From Prorocentrum cordatum (taxonomy: Eukaryota > Sar > Dinophyceae > Prorocentrales > Prorocentraceae): a DNA stretch of 64,000 nucleotides. Positions 54,128 to 64,000 of this stretch are shown piece after piece. A program made the translations under genes and the position numbers. The stretch lies in contig CAUYUJ010008136.1 of assembly GCA_963575745.1 (NCBI GenBank), positions 300,001-364,000 on the forward strand, read 5' to 3'. Every line of letters starts with the position of its first letter. The stretch's first letter is position 1. Under the pieces are notes generated by a model. It had not been told where the DNA came from. It ran no database searches and saw only the letters and a list, made by a program, of their open reading frames with translations.

Positions 54128-54592
54128 TGGGCCTCCAGGGTCGCAGATAACCGCCGCTGAAAGTGAGGAACCTTGCCGCGGACAGCGGGCGTCAAGGGCG
54201 GCCCTGGGGAGGGGGGGCGAAGCCAACGGCGTCAGTCGGCACGCCTGGCGAGCCCCGGGGGCCAAGGGCGGGGGGCGCCCGCCTGGCCCGAGAGGGGCCC
54301 GAGGGGAGAGGCGAGGAGAAGCGCCGCAACGCCCCTCGAACGGGCCCCAGATCAGTCTGTCAAGGGACATGGTCGCCATTCTCGAGGGCCCTCCAGGGTC
54401 GCAGCTAACCGCCGCTCAAGAGCAAATAGTAACGAGTGATAGGTCCTTGGCCCGGTGTTGGTGCCGTTCGGTGGTGTGGTCCAGAGTGGGCATCCTGCCA
54501 CTCTGAATGCTGGTCTGCCAACGCGGAGACTGGCACCTCTGTGGGGATGGTGGGTGTTGGTCCTCCAGGGTCGCAGGTGACCGCCGCTGATG
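54128..54592. repeat. Three spaced copies of a 28-nt motif
   Basis: CCTCCAGGGTCGCAG then NTRACCGCCGCT occurs at about 54131-54159, 54389-54417 and 54561-54589, all in one orientation. The intervening sequences are not similar. Confidence 0.75.
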
Positions 54593-54599
54593 TTTGTGC

Positions 54600-55067
54600 G
54601 CCTGCAGTGTGACAAAACTGCGACCTAGCTAGGTCGAGCTCGCCGCCCGGCAGGCGGGGGGGGCGCTGTGGCCCACCTCCTGCCCATGGCACGCGAGCCG
54701 GCTGTCGTCATCGGACAGCGAAGTCTGGGAGCCAGGGAGGCCTGATTGCGCGAGCCAGGCGGGCCCCGCCGTGCCAGTGAGGGTGAGGTGTCGGGTGCCG
54801 GTGGGGGGGGTCCCCCCGTGTCAGGCCCGAAAAGGAGGATGGTGGTCCACTTATCCAGCGTGGGCTGTCTAGCTAGGCTGCGCCGTGGCTGAGATGTGGG
54901 GGTGGCCTTCGCCCCAGCGGAGGGCGGCCCCGGGTATTGCGGCCTGAGCCGGGCGCGGCGAGGTGAAACAAGCCCCTTCGGGGCAACGGGTGGCTGGAGG
55001 TGGGGGGGCAGGTGTCCATGGGCAGGTCCCTACTAAAGACGTTGAGGTAGGCCGTGTCGGGGGCGCG
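54600..55067. other. No gene recognised
   Basis: GC-rich flank 3' of the minus-strand gag-like gene. It contains CTAGCTAGG at about 54625 and a related GTCTAGCTAGGC at about 54868. Confidence 0.4.
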
Positions 55068-57030
55068 TCAGCCTTGGGTGTCGGAGTCACTCTTAGCCCA
55101 CCAGCGGGTGCGCTTGTCCGAGTCGCGGTCGTCCCCTCTAAGGGAGTAGCGTTTGCCCCTGCCATGCCAGTCGGGGTCCGTCCATGGGGTATCTCGCCGA
55201 TCCCACGAGGCCCACTCTTGCCAGCCCCGCCACTGGCTGGGGGTGGCAGTACCGATGGCTCCAGCCCAGGGGCCCTGAGCAGCTGCAGGCGCTACAGCTC
55301 GGCTCTCGGCAGTCCAGGGGGCAGGCTTGTCGCGGCTGCCGTGCTCGCGCGGGGCGTGTGCGTGAGCGTCGTGCTGCACGGAGTTCATGTGCTTGTCCCT
55401 AACTGCAGCCCAATCTACGCCGAGCCTGAGTTCTCGGTCGATCCGATATGCATCATGGCCAGCGTTGGTCCATGCCTCCAGGAAGTCCGCGCACGTCTGG
55501 GGTGTGTTGAGTTTGGGGTCGCTCTTGTAGCCTCCCTTGGTCCTGACTCAGGGCAGCCCGCTTAACCCACGCATGCCAGATGCCGTTGAAGGGGCCCCCC
55601 AAAGTCTTTTCCAAGCGTGTGATCTTGTCCTGGATGGGTTCGCTCCTTTCCACGTCTGCAGCTGCAATAGTGCAGGTGTACATGGGGCCGCCACCTATGG
55701 GGCCGTTAAGGTTCTCGTTGTGTGGCTGAGCACCCCTGCTGTCCCTCCAGGGTGCCCAGCGGACCTCCGTGCGCATGAGGTTGCCCAATGGTGACTTGGC
55801 GGCGCGCCCTCTCCCGTCTTCAGTATCTTTGGAGGCGGGGCGGTCGCGTCCGCGGCCCCATGCAGCGCGGTTGGGCGCGCGGTCGGCCCTGGCCCCCGCG
55901 CGATCCCAGGATGATGCGCTTCCCCTTCCGGAGCTGTCTTTGGCACTCCGGAGTTCCAGGGCAGCAGCCCGGTCAACGGTCTGCGAATAGGGGGTCCAGG
56001 CCTTGCCACTTGGGGGCGCACCCGTGAAAGCACCTAGGGGGTCGAAGAGGTCTGTTCCTTCGTCTTCGTCCGCGGCCGTTTCTGGGCTCGCGATCGGGCT
56101 CGCTTCCATGGTTGTGGCTAATGCGCTTCCTGGTTCGTCCCCCCAGTCGGGCGCATCGTGTTCGCCCTCGGTCTTGCGTGCCTGCTCGCGCGAGCCCTGC
56201 ACGTCCGTGGGCGGGTCGTTGGCCCCATCGTCGCCGGGAGTCTCTTCATCCGCCCTGGGGGAGTGGCCTGGAGGTGCCTCTTGCTCCCGAGCCTGGCTGT
56301 CTGATGTGGGGGCGTTTGCTACCTCGCCGGGTCTGTTCAGCCAATATGCCGCTGGAGAGTTGGCTGTGGTTGCGTATTCCATGGCGGTCTGAACTGGGTC
56401 TAGGTTCGTCAGTGATTTGATGGTGCCGTCGGCGAGGGTCGTGGGGTCCATGTCCACGAGGTATTGCAGTAGGGTGCTGAGCCTGTGGCGAAGAGGGCAA
56501 GCGCCTCGCTGGTCGTCAAGGTTGGCTGCGCATGCCTGCCACTTGCTCGCATGCATCGCGTTAGCCCGCGTCGGGTGGGGCGCCGCCCGTGCCGCTGCAG
56601 TCCGCTGGCTGTCCCATGGGATACTTGGGGGATGGCAATTGTCTGGGGTCGTGTCCCCGTAGATGTTGACCAGGAAAAGGCGCAGACATTGGGGGGCCAA
56701 GACTCCTCGCTGGTCTTCGCGCCCGTGATCCCGACGCCGTATTCCGCCGCGTACTCCACCCATTTTTCGTAAATGGTGTGGTTCCACTCTAGCAGGAACT
56801 TGACCAATGAGCGTAGGGCGCTATGAGCATCCTGTCGTGTGAGCCCAGAGGTAGAGTGGGTTGGTAGGGCGGGCCCCGAAGGCGGGGGGATGTTGGGGAA
56901 GAGGGACTTGATGTCCCGAGCGGCGGCGTCTTGCCCGCTGCTCTCGCCGTCGGTGTCAGGCTGGCCGGTGCTGGTGGGGAGGGTCGGCTCTCCGGCTGGG
57001 GTAGCTGGTTTTGGGCATCTGGAGCTGCGG
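55068..57030 (-). pseudogene. Gag-like protein gene, minus strand, frameshifted
   Basis: Read on the minus strand: an N-terminal Pro-rich start leads to RDIKSLFPNIPPPSGPALPT and LRSLVKFLLEWNHTIYEKWV (about 56920-56720). A frame change near 56700 is followed by LRLFLVNIYGDTTPDNCHPP, LLQYLVDMDPTTLADGTIKS and an acidic, Pro-rich middle, then ITRLEKTLGGPFNGIWHAWV. A second change near 55510 precedes PQTCADFLEAWTNAGHDAYR and a basic Trp/Arg-rich tail ending at TGA 55068-55070. Helical front, acidic linker and basic end fit a retroelement structural protein. I do not recognise the family. No RT was found next to it. Confidence 0.55.
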
Positions 57031-58334
57031 CGTTGGCGCAGTCAGGGGCAAGGTAGACGGCGATGTCGTGGCGCTCAACTACCGCGTCCGCTATCGCTTC
57101 CCGCTTGGCTGGTGCCGTGGGGTAGATGCGCGAGGACTGTTGGTCGAGAGTGTAGTCGAGCGTACCTGGGGCCACGTTCCAGATGTGCCCCTCAATATCG
57201 CGAAACGTCGAAAAACTTGGGCGGTACATTGGAAGCGAAGGATGGAACGCTACATGGTGAGGATGACGATGACACGGCCAGGATTCCCAACAGCAGGTTA
57301 ACGGCGTCGGGAAACATGGAGACCAGCCAGGGCAAACAGCAGGAGGTTTAAGAAAAAAGAGAGTTGAAGTACGTGGAGACATGGTGCATAAGCTGGACGA
57401 CGATATGTGGTACATGCTGAACGACGAGGTAGACGGAGTGGAGTCCAGGGTGGAGTCAAAGGGACTCCGTAGCAAAATATGCAAATTTGAGTCTGGCGAT
57501 GTGCCGCGTTACACCAATGAAAATTGGTGACTTGGAGCGGTGGGCGGCATTAGTGGAGACCCTGAAAAAATACGGCCCAGCAGTCTCGTTAAATCTCTCT
57601 CTTTCAGAACAGCAGCACTGAGAACGATTATGACGCATGCTGGAGACTGGTTTGCGGGTTGGCACCAGGAGTGCTTCAAGCTCCCGGACTCGCTCGCGCA
57701 AGCAAATTTCCAGCACATGTGCGCTAAGCGTGGGGATTGGGCGCGCAATCAGAGATTTGATGCGGACGCCCGAAATCACGACGCCATGGGCATTGGGGGC
57801 GTTGGCGGGGCAGGCAGGGACCGGGGTAACACTTGAGGCGCCCATGACGGCTGGAACGCAGAGTGGTACATGGGCGAAGACGGTATTTGGTGGGTCAGCG
57901 ATGTCAGCTGGGGACAAGAGGACGACCGCGAGGGGAGTGAAGGTGTTAACACAGTAAAGAAGGGCAAAAGGAGAAGGAGGAACCAGGCCCAAGTGCTACA
58001 CGTTCTGTATTTCGGACACATAGCGGCGAATCGCCGGAAAGGAGGAGGACAACATAGCACAGGCAAAGGTGGAGACAAAGGAAGGAATCTGACATATGGG
58101 CAGTACGACAAAGAAAACAACCAAGGGGAAGGCAACGGCTCTTGTGTGTACAGCGGCAAAAGACCAGGGGGGTGGAGCAAAGGGGGGTTCGCTCCCACGA
58201 GCGACCGGGAATGTGGCGAAGTCGGAGTGAAAAGGATTCATTGTAGATCAGTGCGCAGAAAAAGGAAACGACGGGGGAGCAGCTGGGGTACAGAGCGTTT
58301 CCCTGGGACAGCATGCCGGGATGTTATGGAGTGA
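57031..58334. other. No firm gene; weak plus-strand frames
   Basis: Two plus-strand frames have moderately protein-like composition: around 57600-57780 (AGDWFAGWHQECFKLPDSLA) and 57870-58334 (WWVSDVSWGQEDDREGSEGV, then basic Gly-rich sequence). A minus-strand frame (57456-57992) overlaps. None can be assigned to a family. Confidence 0.3.
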
Positions 58335-60425
58335 GCGCGCCCGGCGGTCCGCTGGGATTGGATGACCGGGCCCAGCAGTGCGCGCGAGGAAGGGGGGCGA
58401 CGGAATAATGGGGTCGGGATTTGTGCAGAACTATGGAAGAATGCGCGTGGCCCCGCTTGCGGATGCAGCGGCGACTGGCAACCCGCAGTGCGCAGAAGTC
58501 AGTAAGCAGAAAAGGACTGGCACCGCAAGTCCGAATACTTACAGTTAGTAGAAGCGCCCAGAGCCAGCCGTGAAGCTGACGCGGCCCCTGCGAAGGGGTC
58601 CCCAGGGCCGCGCGAGACTGGCTGTTGCGCTGGACTCGGGCGCGCACGACGCAGTGGGTCCTCCCAGTGTTTTGGGCCGCTATCTCGTTCGGCGGGGGCC
58701 TCGCGGGCAGGCGGGCATTTTAGCGCCGTCAATGGGGCGATTGTCGGGGGCCTGTAAGCGCGCCTGTGCAAGTGGTAGTGCTGGGATCTGTCCCGGAAGT
58801 GGCCGAATCAGGAAACTGGGTCGCGCTCGATCGCGACGGGAAGGGGCGTCCGCGCAGCTGCGTGGGGCGCGAGGTAACTGGGCAGCGAACGGCTGGGCAC
58901 GAGCGAGGCTGCGCGTTCCACTTCGACGTCGACGCGCCAGGGGGGGCGTCGGGTCAGGGGCCTGGGCGAACAGCGGGGGGGGCGCAGATGATAGGGGATT
59001 TTCCGAGGCGGGGAATCCTAGCGGAGGACTTGCGCCGCCGAGTTCGCCGCGGCCCGTAAGTCCCAAGCGACCGAAAGTTATGTATTTCGGGAGTAGATGA
59101 TGAAGGAGATTAGGGGGGCGGGGGCAGTGAGCCAAGTGAAGTGGGAGATGCGTTCGTCGTGGAGGGGGCCGGGTCGCCGCCGGAAGCGCGCTGCGATTGA
59201 AGGCCCAGCCACGAAAAAGTAGGCGGCATCCTGAGACATGGAGGCGTGGTGGATTTGCTACGTCGCCGACGCTTCGTCTGCCGTTCCGCCCGGCGGCGCC
59301 GCCCCCGGCGCGCTGCCCGGCGGCGTCCCTGAAGCTCTCTGACTGCCATCCCAGCGGGCTGTGCGACGCCTTGCCCGGCGCCCGACCCGGCGCCCCGCGG
59401 AACAGTCTACCTCGCCTGTGGTGGCGATAACGTCGAGTCCGCTTCGCCCGTGAGCCCTTTACCCCCGCCCGCGTTTGCTCCGCGCATGTCGGCGCGGACG
59501 GGCGGTCCTCCAGTCCTTTCCAGTGCTGCCGCCCGAGCCGTTAATGCCTCTTCCTGCGTTTCGCGCCCGCGCGCGGTGACGGCCACTCCCGCTCGCTGGC
59601 CGCTGGTTGGCGCGTTTGGCCGGGCGGCCGGGCATTCTCGCCGCTCCCTTGGCCTCGATCCGCGTCGCCATTCGGCCGACTTCCTTTTCGGTTTCCTCCG
59701 CCGTGTTGGACTGGGGCCCCCTCTTGCCGCCGCTGCCTGGCCGACTCCTGCCTCTTGGCCCGCGCTCCTGGCGGCCGTCGCCGCTGCCGCCGACGGCGGC
59801 GGCTGGCCTGGTCGACGTTGGGTGTCCTCCGCCGCCGGCAGCACCTAAGGCGCAGGTCCCGCCCAGGTCGGCGGCGCCCTCCAGCGCCCGCGGGTCGCCC
59901 CCCTGCAGCGACGCGCGCCCGCGCGCTACTGCTGAAGTCATGGGTGGGGCCCCCCGAGAGCGGCGAGCAGGGCCGCCCGCCCGGCTCTGTCCGACCAGGC
60001 CACGGCGGGGGCACCCGTGGCCAGCGCGACGACGACTCCAATGGCAGGGGTCACTGGAGCCCAAACCGCTGGCTCAGCTGCGCCCTCCTGAGGCTGCCGG
60101 GCCACCCGTTCCAGAGCCCCCTGCCGCCGCCTCCGCCGTCGTCCCCGCCGCCGCGCTCGAGCTGCAGACGCTGGGCGACCTGTCGTTGCAGCTCCTCGTG
60201 CAGGGGCGGCTCCGTTTCCGGGGTGACGGGCGCGCGCAGAAACGGAAGCGCGCGCTGTTCCAGCGGCGGCGCGCCTTCCTGCTTCAACGTGTCCCCAGTC
60301 GAAGCCCCCGGGCTGGTGCCGTCCCGCGCCGCGACAGGGGCGTCCTTCTTCTTGCCTCCCTGGAGACGCTCCTGGCAGTGGGCGCGCAGCTACGCCCGCC
60401 ATGGCACGCCCTGCAAGTCGACCCC
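58335..60425. other. No gene recognised
   Basis: Very GC-rich with simultaneous open frames on both strands, Arg/Ala/Pro/Gly-rich throughout. 59285-59400 has CCCGGCGGCGCCGCC-type words. I see no domain. Confidence 0.35.
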
Positions 60426-61130
60426 CTAGAGATGTAATGCCCGTAGGCGTGGGAGCTGGCGGGGTTCCTCCCCCGGGCCCGACCGCGTCGCGCGGTCCTT
60501 GTCCGCGTCTGCTGGCGCGGGGTGAGTTCTGGTGTCATTTCGCGTCTCCTTAGCTAGTGCCTGCGGCGCGGGGCACCGGCGCTTGCGACCCGCTGGCCAG
60601 TTGTGCTCTGCTCGCGCCGCTGCTCTTCCTCGTGGGGTCGTTGGCTCGGTGCGCCCGCGTGGTCTGGGTTTTGCGCCGCTGTGGGCGCGCTGGGCCCTCG
60701 CCGCCCGCCGGCCTGATTGGCCAGCCTCCGCCTGTTCCTCCCGGGGCTCGCCTTCTCTGGGCTCGGCGTCCTCGCCGCGCTCCCCTTTTTGGCCCGCCTC
60801 GGGGCCAAACCCCCGCTTGGCGTCTGGCTCATGCGGCCTGCCCAGTCGGTTCGTCCACTGCACTGTCATGCCCTTCTCCGTCGCGTGCCGCCTCGTCCGC
60901 TCGTTTGGCGCTTTCGCCCCTTTTGCCGCCCCGTCTGGGTCTCGTCGCCCGCCGTGCTGTGCCTCCTCTGCCGTCTTTCCTGGGATGTCTTTCACTGCCT
61001 GGTTTTCCTCTGCAGTCCGTCTTTCACTGCTCCCTTTTTCCGCCTCACGTCGCCCTCCCTGCGTCGGATGGCATGGGTGGTCTACGTGGACTTCTGATCC
61101 GCTGAGGGGCCCGCTGCGCTCGTCCATTCG
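60426..61130 (-). CDS. Disordered charged ORF, doubtful
   Basis: About 235 codons of the 306-codon frame lie outside the TG repeat. They are rich in Glu, Arg, Lys, Gln and Gly and poor in hydrophobics (GPEAGQKGERGEDAEPREGE), so a disordered protein is possible. Such composition also arises when Ser/Phe/Arg-rich GC DNA is read in reverse. Confidence 0.2.
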   Translation of the reverse strand, partial: RMDERSGPLSGSEVHVDHPCHPTQGGRREAEKGSSERRTAEENQAVKDIPGKTAEEAQHGGRRDPDGAAKGAKAPNERTRRHATEKGMTVQWTNRLGRPHEPDAKRGFGPEAGQKGERGEDAEPREGEPREEQAEAGQSGRRAARAQRAHSGAKPRPRGRTEPTTPRGRAAARAEHNWPAGRKRRCPAPQALAKETRNDTRTHPAPADADKDRATRSGPGEEPRQLPRLRALHL

Positions 61131-61180
61131 GTGACTTTCTTCGCCTCGTCGCCGCGCTCGAGGCTGCCATCGGCAGAACA

Positions 61181-61250
61181 TGTGTGTGTGTGTGTGTGTG
61201 TTTGTGTTTGTTTGTTTGTTTGTTTGTTTGTTTGTTTGTTTGTTTGTTTG

Positions 61251-61299
<49 letters not shown>

Positions 61300-61330
61300 T
61301 GCGTGCGTGTGTGTGTGTGTGTGTGCGCGC
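61181..61330. repeat. (TG)n/(TTTG)n/(CGTG)n microsatellite
   Basis: TG repeat, then about 45 bp of TTTG, then TG, six CGTG units and TG again. An alternating purine-pyrimidine tract prone to left-handed DNA. Confidence 0.95.
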
Positions 61331-61696
61331 AAGCCAGATTCGCCACCCGGCCGCCATCCTGGTGGTTCGACAGCTCCCTGCTCCCAGAAGCGTGCCCGCA
61401 CTTGTTCTACGGAGCATCTGTGCGTATGCGCGCCTCCTCCTCCTCCTCCTCGCCCTCCTCCTTCTCCTGCTAGTTCTCGGCATGCGGTGGCGTGAGTGGC
61501 CCGTGCACCCTGTCGCGTTTTGTTGGCGCAGATTTTCCTACCGTCGCCACTCGCTCTCAGATCATTCAGCCTCAGGCCCACTCCCTTTCTGTTTTGCTCC
61601 TTATTCCTCGTCCCTTCTTCTCGGTGGCCCCGGTTTTTTCGTTTTTCGCGGTCGTCGCAGCGGCTGGACAGGTTTTTCTCCTCTTCTTCTTTTCCA

Positions 61697-62150
61697 CGAC
61701 GACGGCGACAAGTGTGACGACGACGACGGTTTCGACGACGACGGCTTCGACGACGACGACGACGAGACGGGTTCGACGACGACGACGACGAAGGTTTCGA
61801 CGTTGTTGACGACGGCGACGGTTTCGACGGTGTTGACGACGACGGCGACAGTTTCAAAGACGACGACGACAGTTTGGACGGCGACGACGGTTTCGACGAC
61901 GGCGACGGCGACGACGACGATGAGGACGAGACGGCTTCGACGACGACGACGAGGACGACGACGACGATGACGACGACGACGTTGACGATGACGACGACGA
62001 AGACGACGCAGACGACGACGACAGTCTCAACGACGACGACGGTTTTGACGACGGTTTCGACGACGACGACGTCGACGACGACGACGACGGCGACGACGAC
62101 GACCACGAGGACGACGACGACCACGACGAGGAGGAGGAGGAGGAGGACGA
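61697..62150. repeat. (GAC)n microsatellite, degenerate
   Basis: GACGACGAC with GGTTTCGACG islands at fairly regular spacing, ending in (GAG)n. A related GACCACGACCACGAC stretch follows at 62235-62380. Confidence 0.9.
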
Positions 62151-62234
62151 CGCCAGCGACGAGGCGGGCTACGGGAAGCCCAGGAAGGCTTCCAGAAAAC
62201 GATATTCGATCTCCGATCTCTGACGATCGGCGAC

Positions 62235-62380
62235 AACGGCGACGGCGTCGTCCACGACGACGACCACGACGACCATGACGACCACAGCCACGACCGCGAC
62301 CACGACCACGACCACGACCACCGCAGCGACGACCACAACCCGACGGCGACGACGATGGCGACGGCGACGGACACGGCGGC
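62235..62380. repeat. (GACCAC)n repeat
   Basis: GACCACGACCACGAC hexamers changing into GGCGACGGCGACG. Confidence 0.85.
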
Positions 62381-62693
62381 GGTGACGGCTCTGGCAGCCG
62401 CCGGGCGCTCCTGCGAGGGCCCTGCGCGCCAGACTTCTCCACCGTGGGCCTGGCGGCCGCCGCAAGGCGTCCTGCGCCTGCGCGCTCTGGCGCGCGCGCG
62501 GCGCGGGCGGGAATGAGGAAGGGAGGGCGGGAAGGGCAGGAGGGAGGGCAGGGAGGGGAGGGAGGGAAGGAGCGGCGGAATCGCGCGAGCGGCGGCGCGA
62601 ATGGCAGCTCAGCGTTGCGGGCCGGGAAAGGCAATTGCCGATTTCGGCGGGGCGGGGGGTTGCTGCTGGTGTTAGGAGGCCGTGGGTTTTGGG

Positions 62694-62701
<8 letters not shown>
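62381..62701. other. No gene recognised
   Basis: GC-rich DNA with a GGGAGGGAGG purine stretch at about 62515-62575. Confidence 0.4.
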
Positions 62702-62750
<49 letters not shown>

Positions 62751-62799
62751 AAGAGAGAGAGACAGAGAGAGGAAGAGAAAACAATACAAGCATTCGCCA

Positions 62800-62841
<42 letters not shown>

Positions 62842-62870
62842 GAAGAGAGAGAGAAAGAGAGGCAGAGTCT
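62702..62870. repeat. (GA)n microsatellite, two blocks
   Basis: Two GA runs (about 62702-62775 and 62802-62865) separated by AAAACAATACAAGCATTCGC. Four CGAT units follow at 62899-62912. Confidence 0.9.
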
Positions 62871-62912
62871 GCGGCCGAGGGACGGAGGGGGAGGAGGGAT
62901 CGATCGATCGAG

Positions 62913-63500
62913 CAGTCGCGGCTCCGCTGGCGAGCGCGGTGGCCACGGCAACGGCATCGCCAGCGCGGGCCAGCAACAAGAATTGGAGGACCAGCGCGCA
63001 GATTGGACGTAGTCTCGATCTCTGGAGCCCGTCGCGCCATGCAGGCGGACTCGGGTGGTGACCGGCGGGATCGGGGGCATCAAGACGATGTGCGAGTCAG
63101 CCGTTCCTTTGGTGTGTCTGCCTCCGAGAGCTCTTTTGCGCTGAAGGGTCCAGCCGTTATTCGGGCACCCCCTGGGCCATCGCTTCCGAGAGCCTCTGGA
63201 GCCAGGCCCGCTGAACGCCCCACACGCTCGACGCATTAGAATGCATAGCTCGCCAAAGAAATAGTTCGCCATAGCATAGTTCGCAAAACAAATACGGGTC
63301 ACAGCCACGGGGATTCGAAAACAGCTTTGAATGATGGGCACAAGGATCAGGGTGGATCTGTTTCCCTCGATGGGGGAGCACCCGATCGCTGCCACCCCCA
63401 TGAACTGTACATCAAATATTGTACCAGATCGTGCTCTATACACTGCACTCCATACGTTGTGTATTGCATAGACTGCACTCCATAGTTTACATGGTAGCTA
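62913..63500. other. No gene recognised
   Basis: Mixed-composition DNA. CCATAGCATAGTTCGC-type short words recur near 63243-63290. No frame over 200 codons is free of repeat content. Confidence 0.4.
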
Positions 63501-64000
63501 GCGTGGACCCCAACCAGTGTTTTTCTAGCCACCTATGTGGTGCTATCTATGTGGAGCACTCTATGTGCTGCAACATATGTGCAGCAATCTATGTGGTGTG
63601 ATCCTTGTGGTGCAACTTATGTTGTGTAATCAGATGTTGTACAATCTACTATGTGTAACACATGTTATGAAATCTATGTGGTGCAAACTAGGTGGTGCAA
63701 CATGTGTGGTGCAGTAGATGTGGAACACTCATTCTAGGTGGCGCAATATACGTGGTGCAATCGATGTTGTGTAATATGTGTTGCGCAATCTATGTGATGC
63801 AATCTGTATTGTGCAATCTATGTGGTGTAATCTGTGTGATGCAGCGCAATCCATGTGGTGCAATATATGCTGTACAGTGTATGTTGTGTAGTCGATTTGG
63901 TGCAGTCTAGGTTGTGTATTCTATGTAGTACACTTAATGTTGCGCGTTCTATGTGGTGCATTCTATGTGGTGCAATCAATCACTTGCTCAACCTGAAGCT
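63501..64000. repeat. Degenerate TGCAATCTATGTGG repeats
   Basis: Loose array of about 15-20-bp units on the theme GTGGTGCAATCTATGT with many variants, running to the window edge. Confidence 0.8.

Noticed and set aside
60532-61134. 201-codon plus-strand Ser/Phe/Arg-rich frame
   Set aside because: No domain, and both strands are open through the same GC-rich stretch; not listed as a gene.

Overview
The window looks like nuclear DNA of a dinoflagellate. A bloom-forming, large-genome type such as Prorocentrum is my guess, but the species cannot be fixed from the sequence. The signs are GC-rich coding islands in a sea of micro- and minisatellites, several decayed LINE-type retrotransposons whose protein order and motifs fit dinoflagellate elements, and one multi-exon gene whose introns use GC as well as GT donors and carry AGG(T/C) at both junctions. 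No bacterial operon, rRNA or tRNA gene, CRISPR array or intact spliced-leader sequence was found.

Layout. 1-7112 is satellite DNA: a composite module (about 89-bp minisatellite, TAC microsatellite, 32-bp minisatellite, conserved tail) occurs twice, and a GGATCC-rich fold-back follows the first copy. 7555-11721 holds the only cellular gene I can model, a BTB/NPH3-like protein in at least six phase-0 exons; four of its five complete introns share a short GGACCTCCGA-type inverted repeat, the signature expected of introner elements. 12371-14036 has two copies of a composite dispersed repeat; a third lies at 46148-46832. 14045-26043 carries pieces of one or more LINEs in decay: an ORF1-like zinc-ribbon protein, an AP-endonuclease-like domain with a lost catalytic Asp, a frameshifted reverse transcriptase with a broken FADD motif, a two-finger zinc domain and a methyltransferase-like PPC/EHP domain. 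A TIR-bearing AGCTT-satellite element (21836-22641; sister copy 49327-50237) sits between the endonuclease and RT parts.

28318-29088 holds two MITE-like direct copies in AT-rich DNA. 30366-44203 is the most striking block: an intact 1297-codon reverse-transcriptase ORF (PARP-like zinc finger, RT with FLDD, Cys/His C-terminal domain), then a large unknown Cys-rich protein with a Pro-rich tail, then a second copy of that protein without the RT. Each unit ends at a TAG microsatellite. One copy is broken by a single in-frame TAG, the other by two one-base C-run insertions. A short GC-rich motif (core GGGGCCGCCCC) recurs 19 times in this block, in coding and non-coding DNA, always on the same strand.

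45478-45990 is a LINE tail relic. 50291-52475 is CCT, GGA and GAT repeat DNA. 55068-57030 is a frameshifted gag-like gene on the minus strand. 57031-64000 is mostly non-coding and simple-repeat DNA, with one doubtful disordered ORF.
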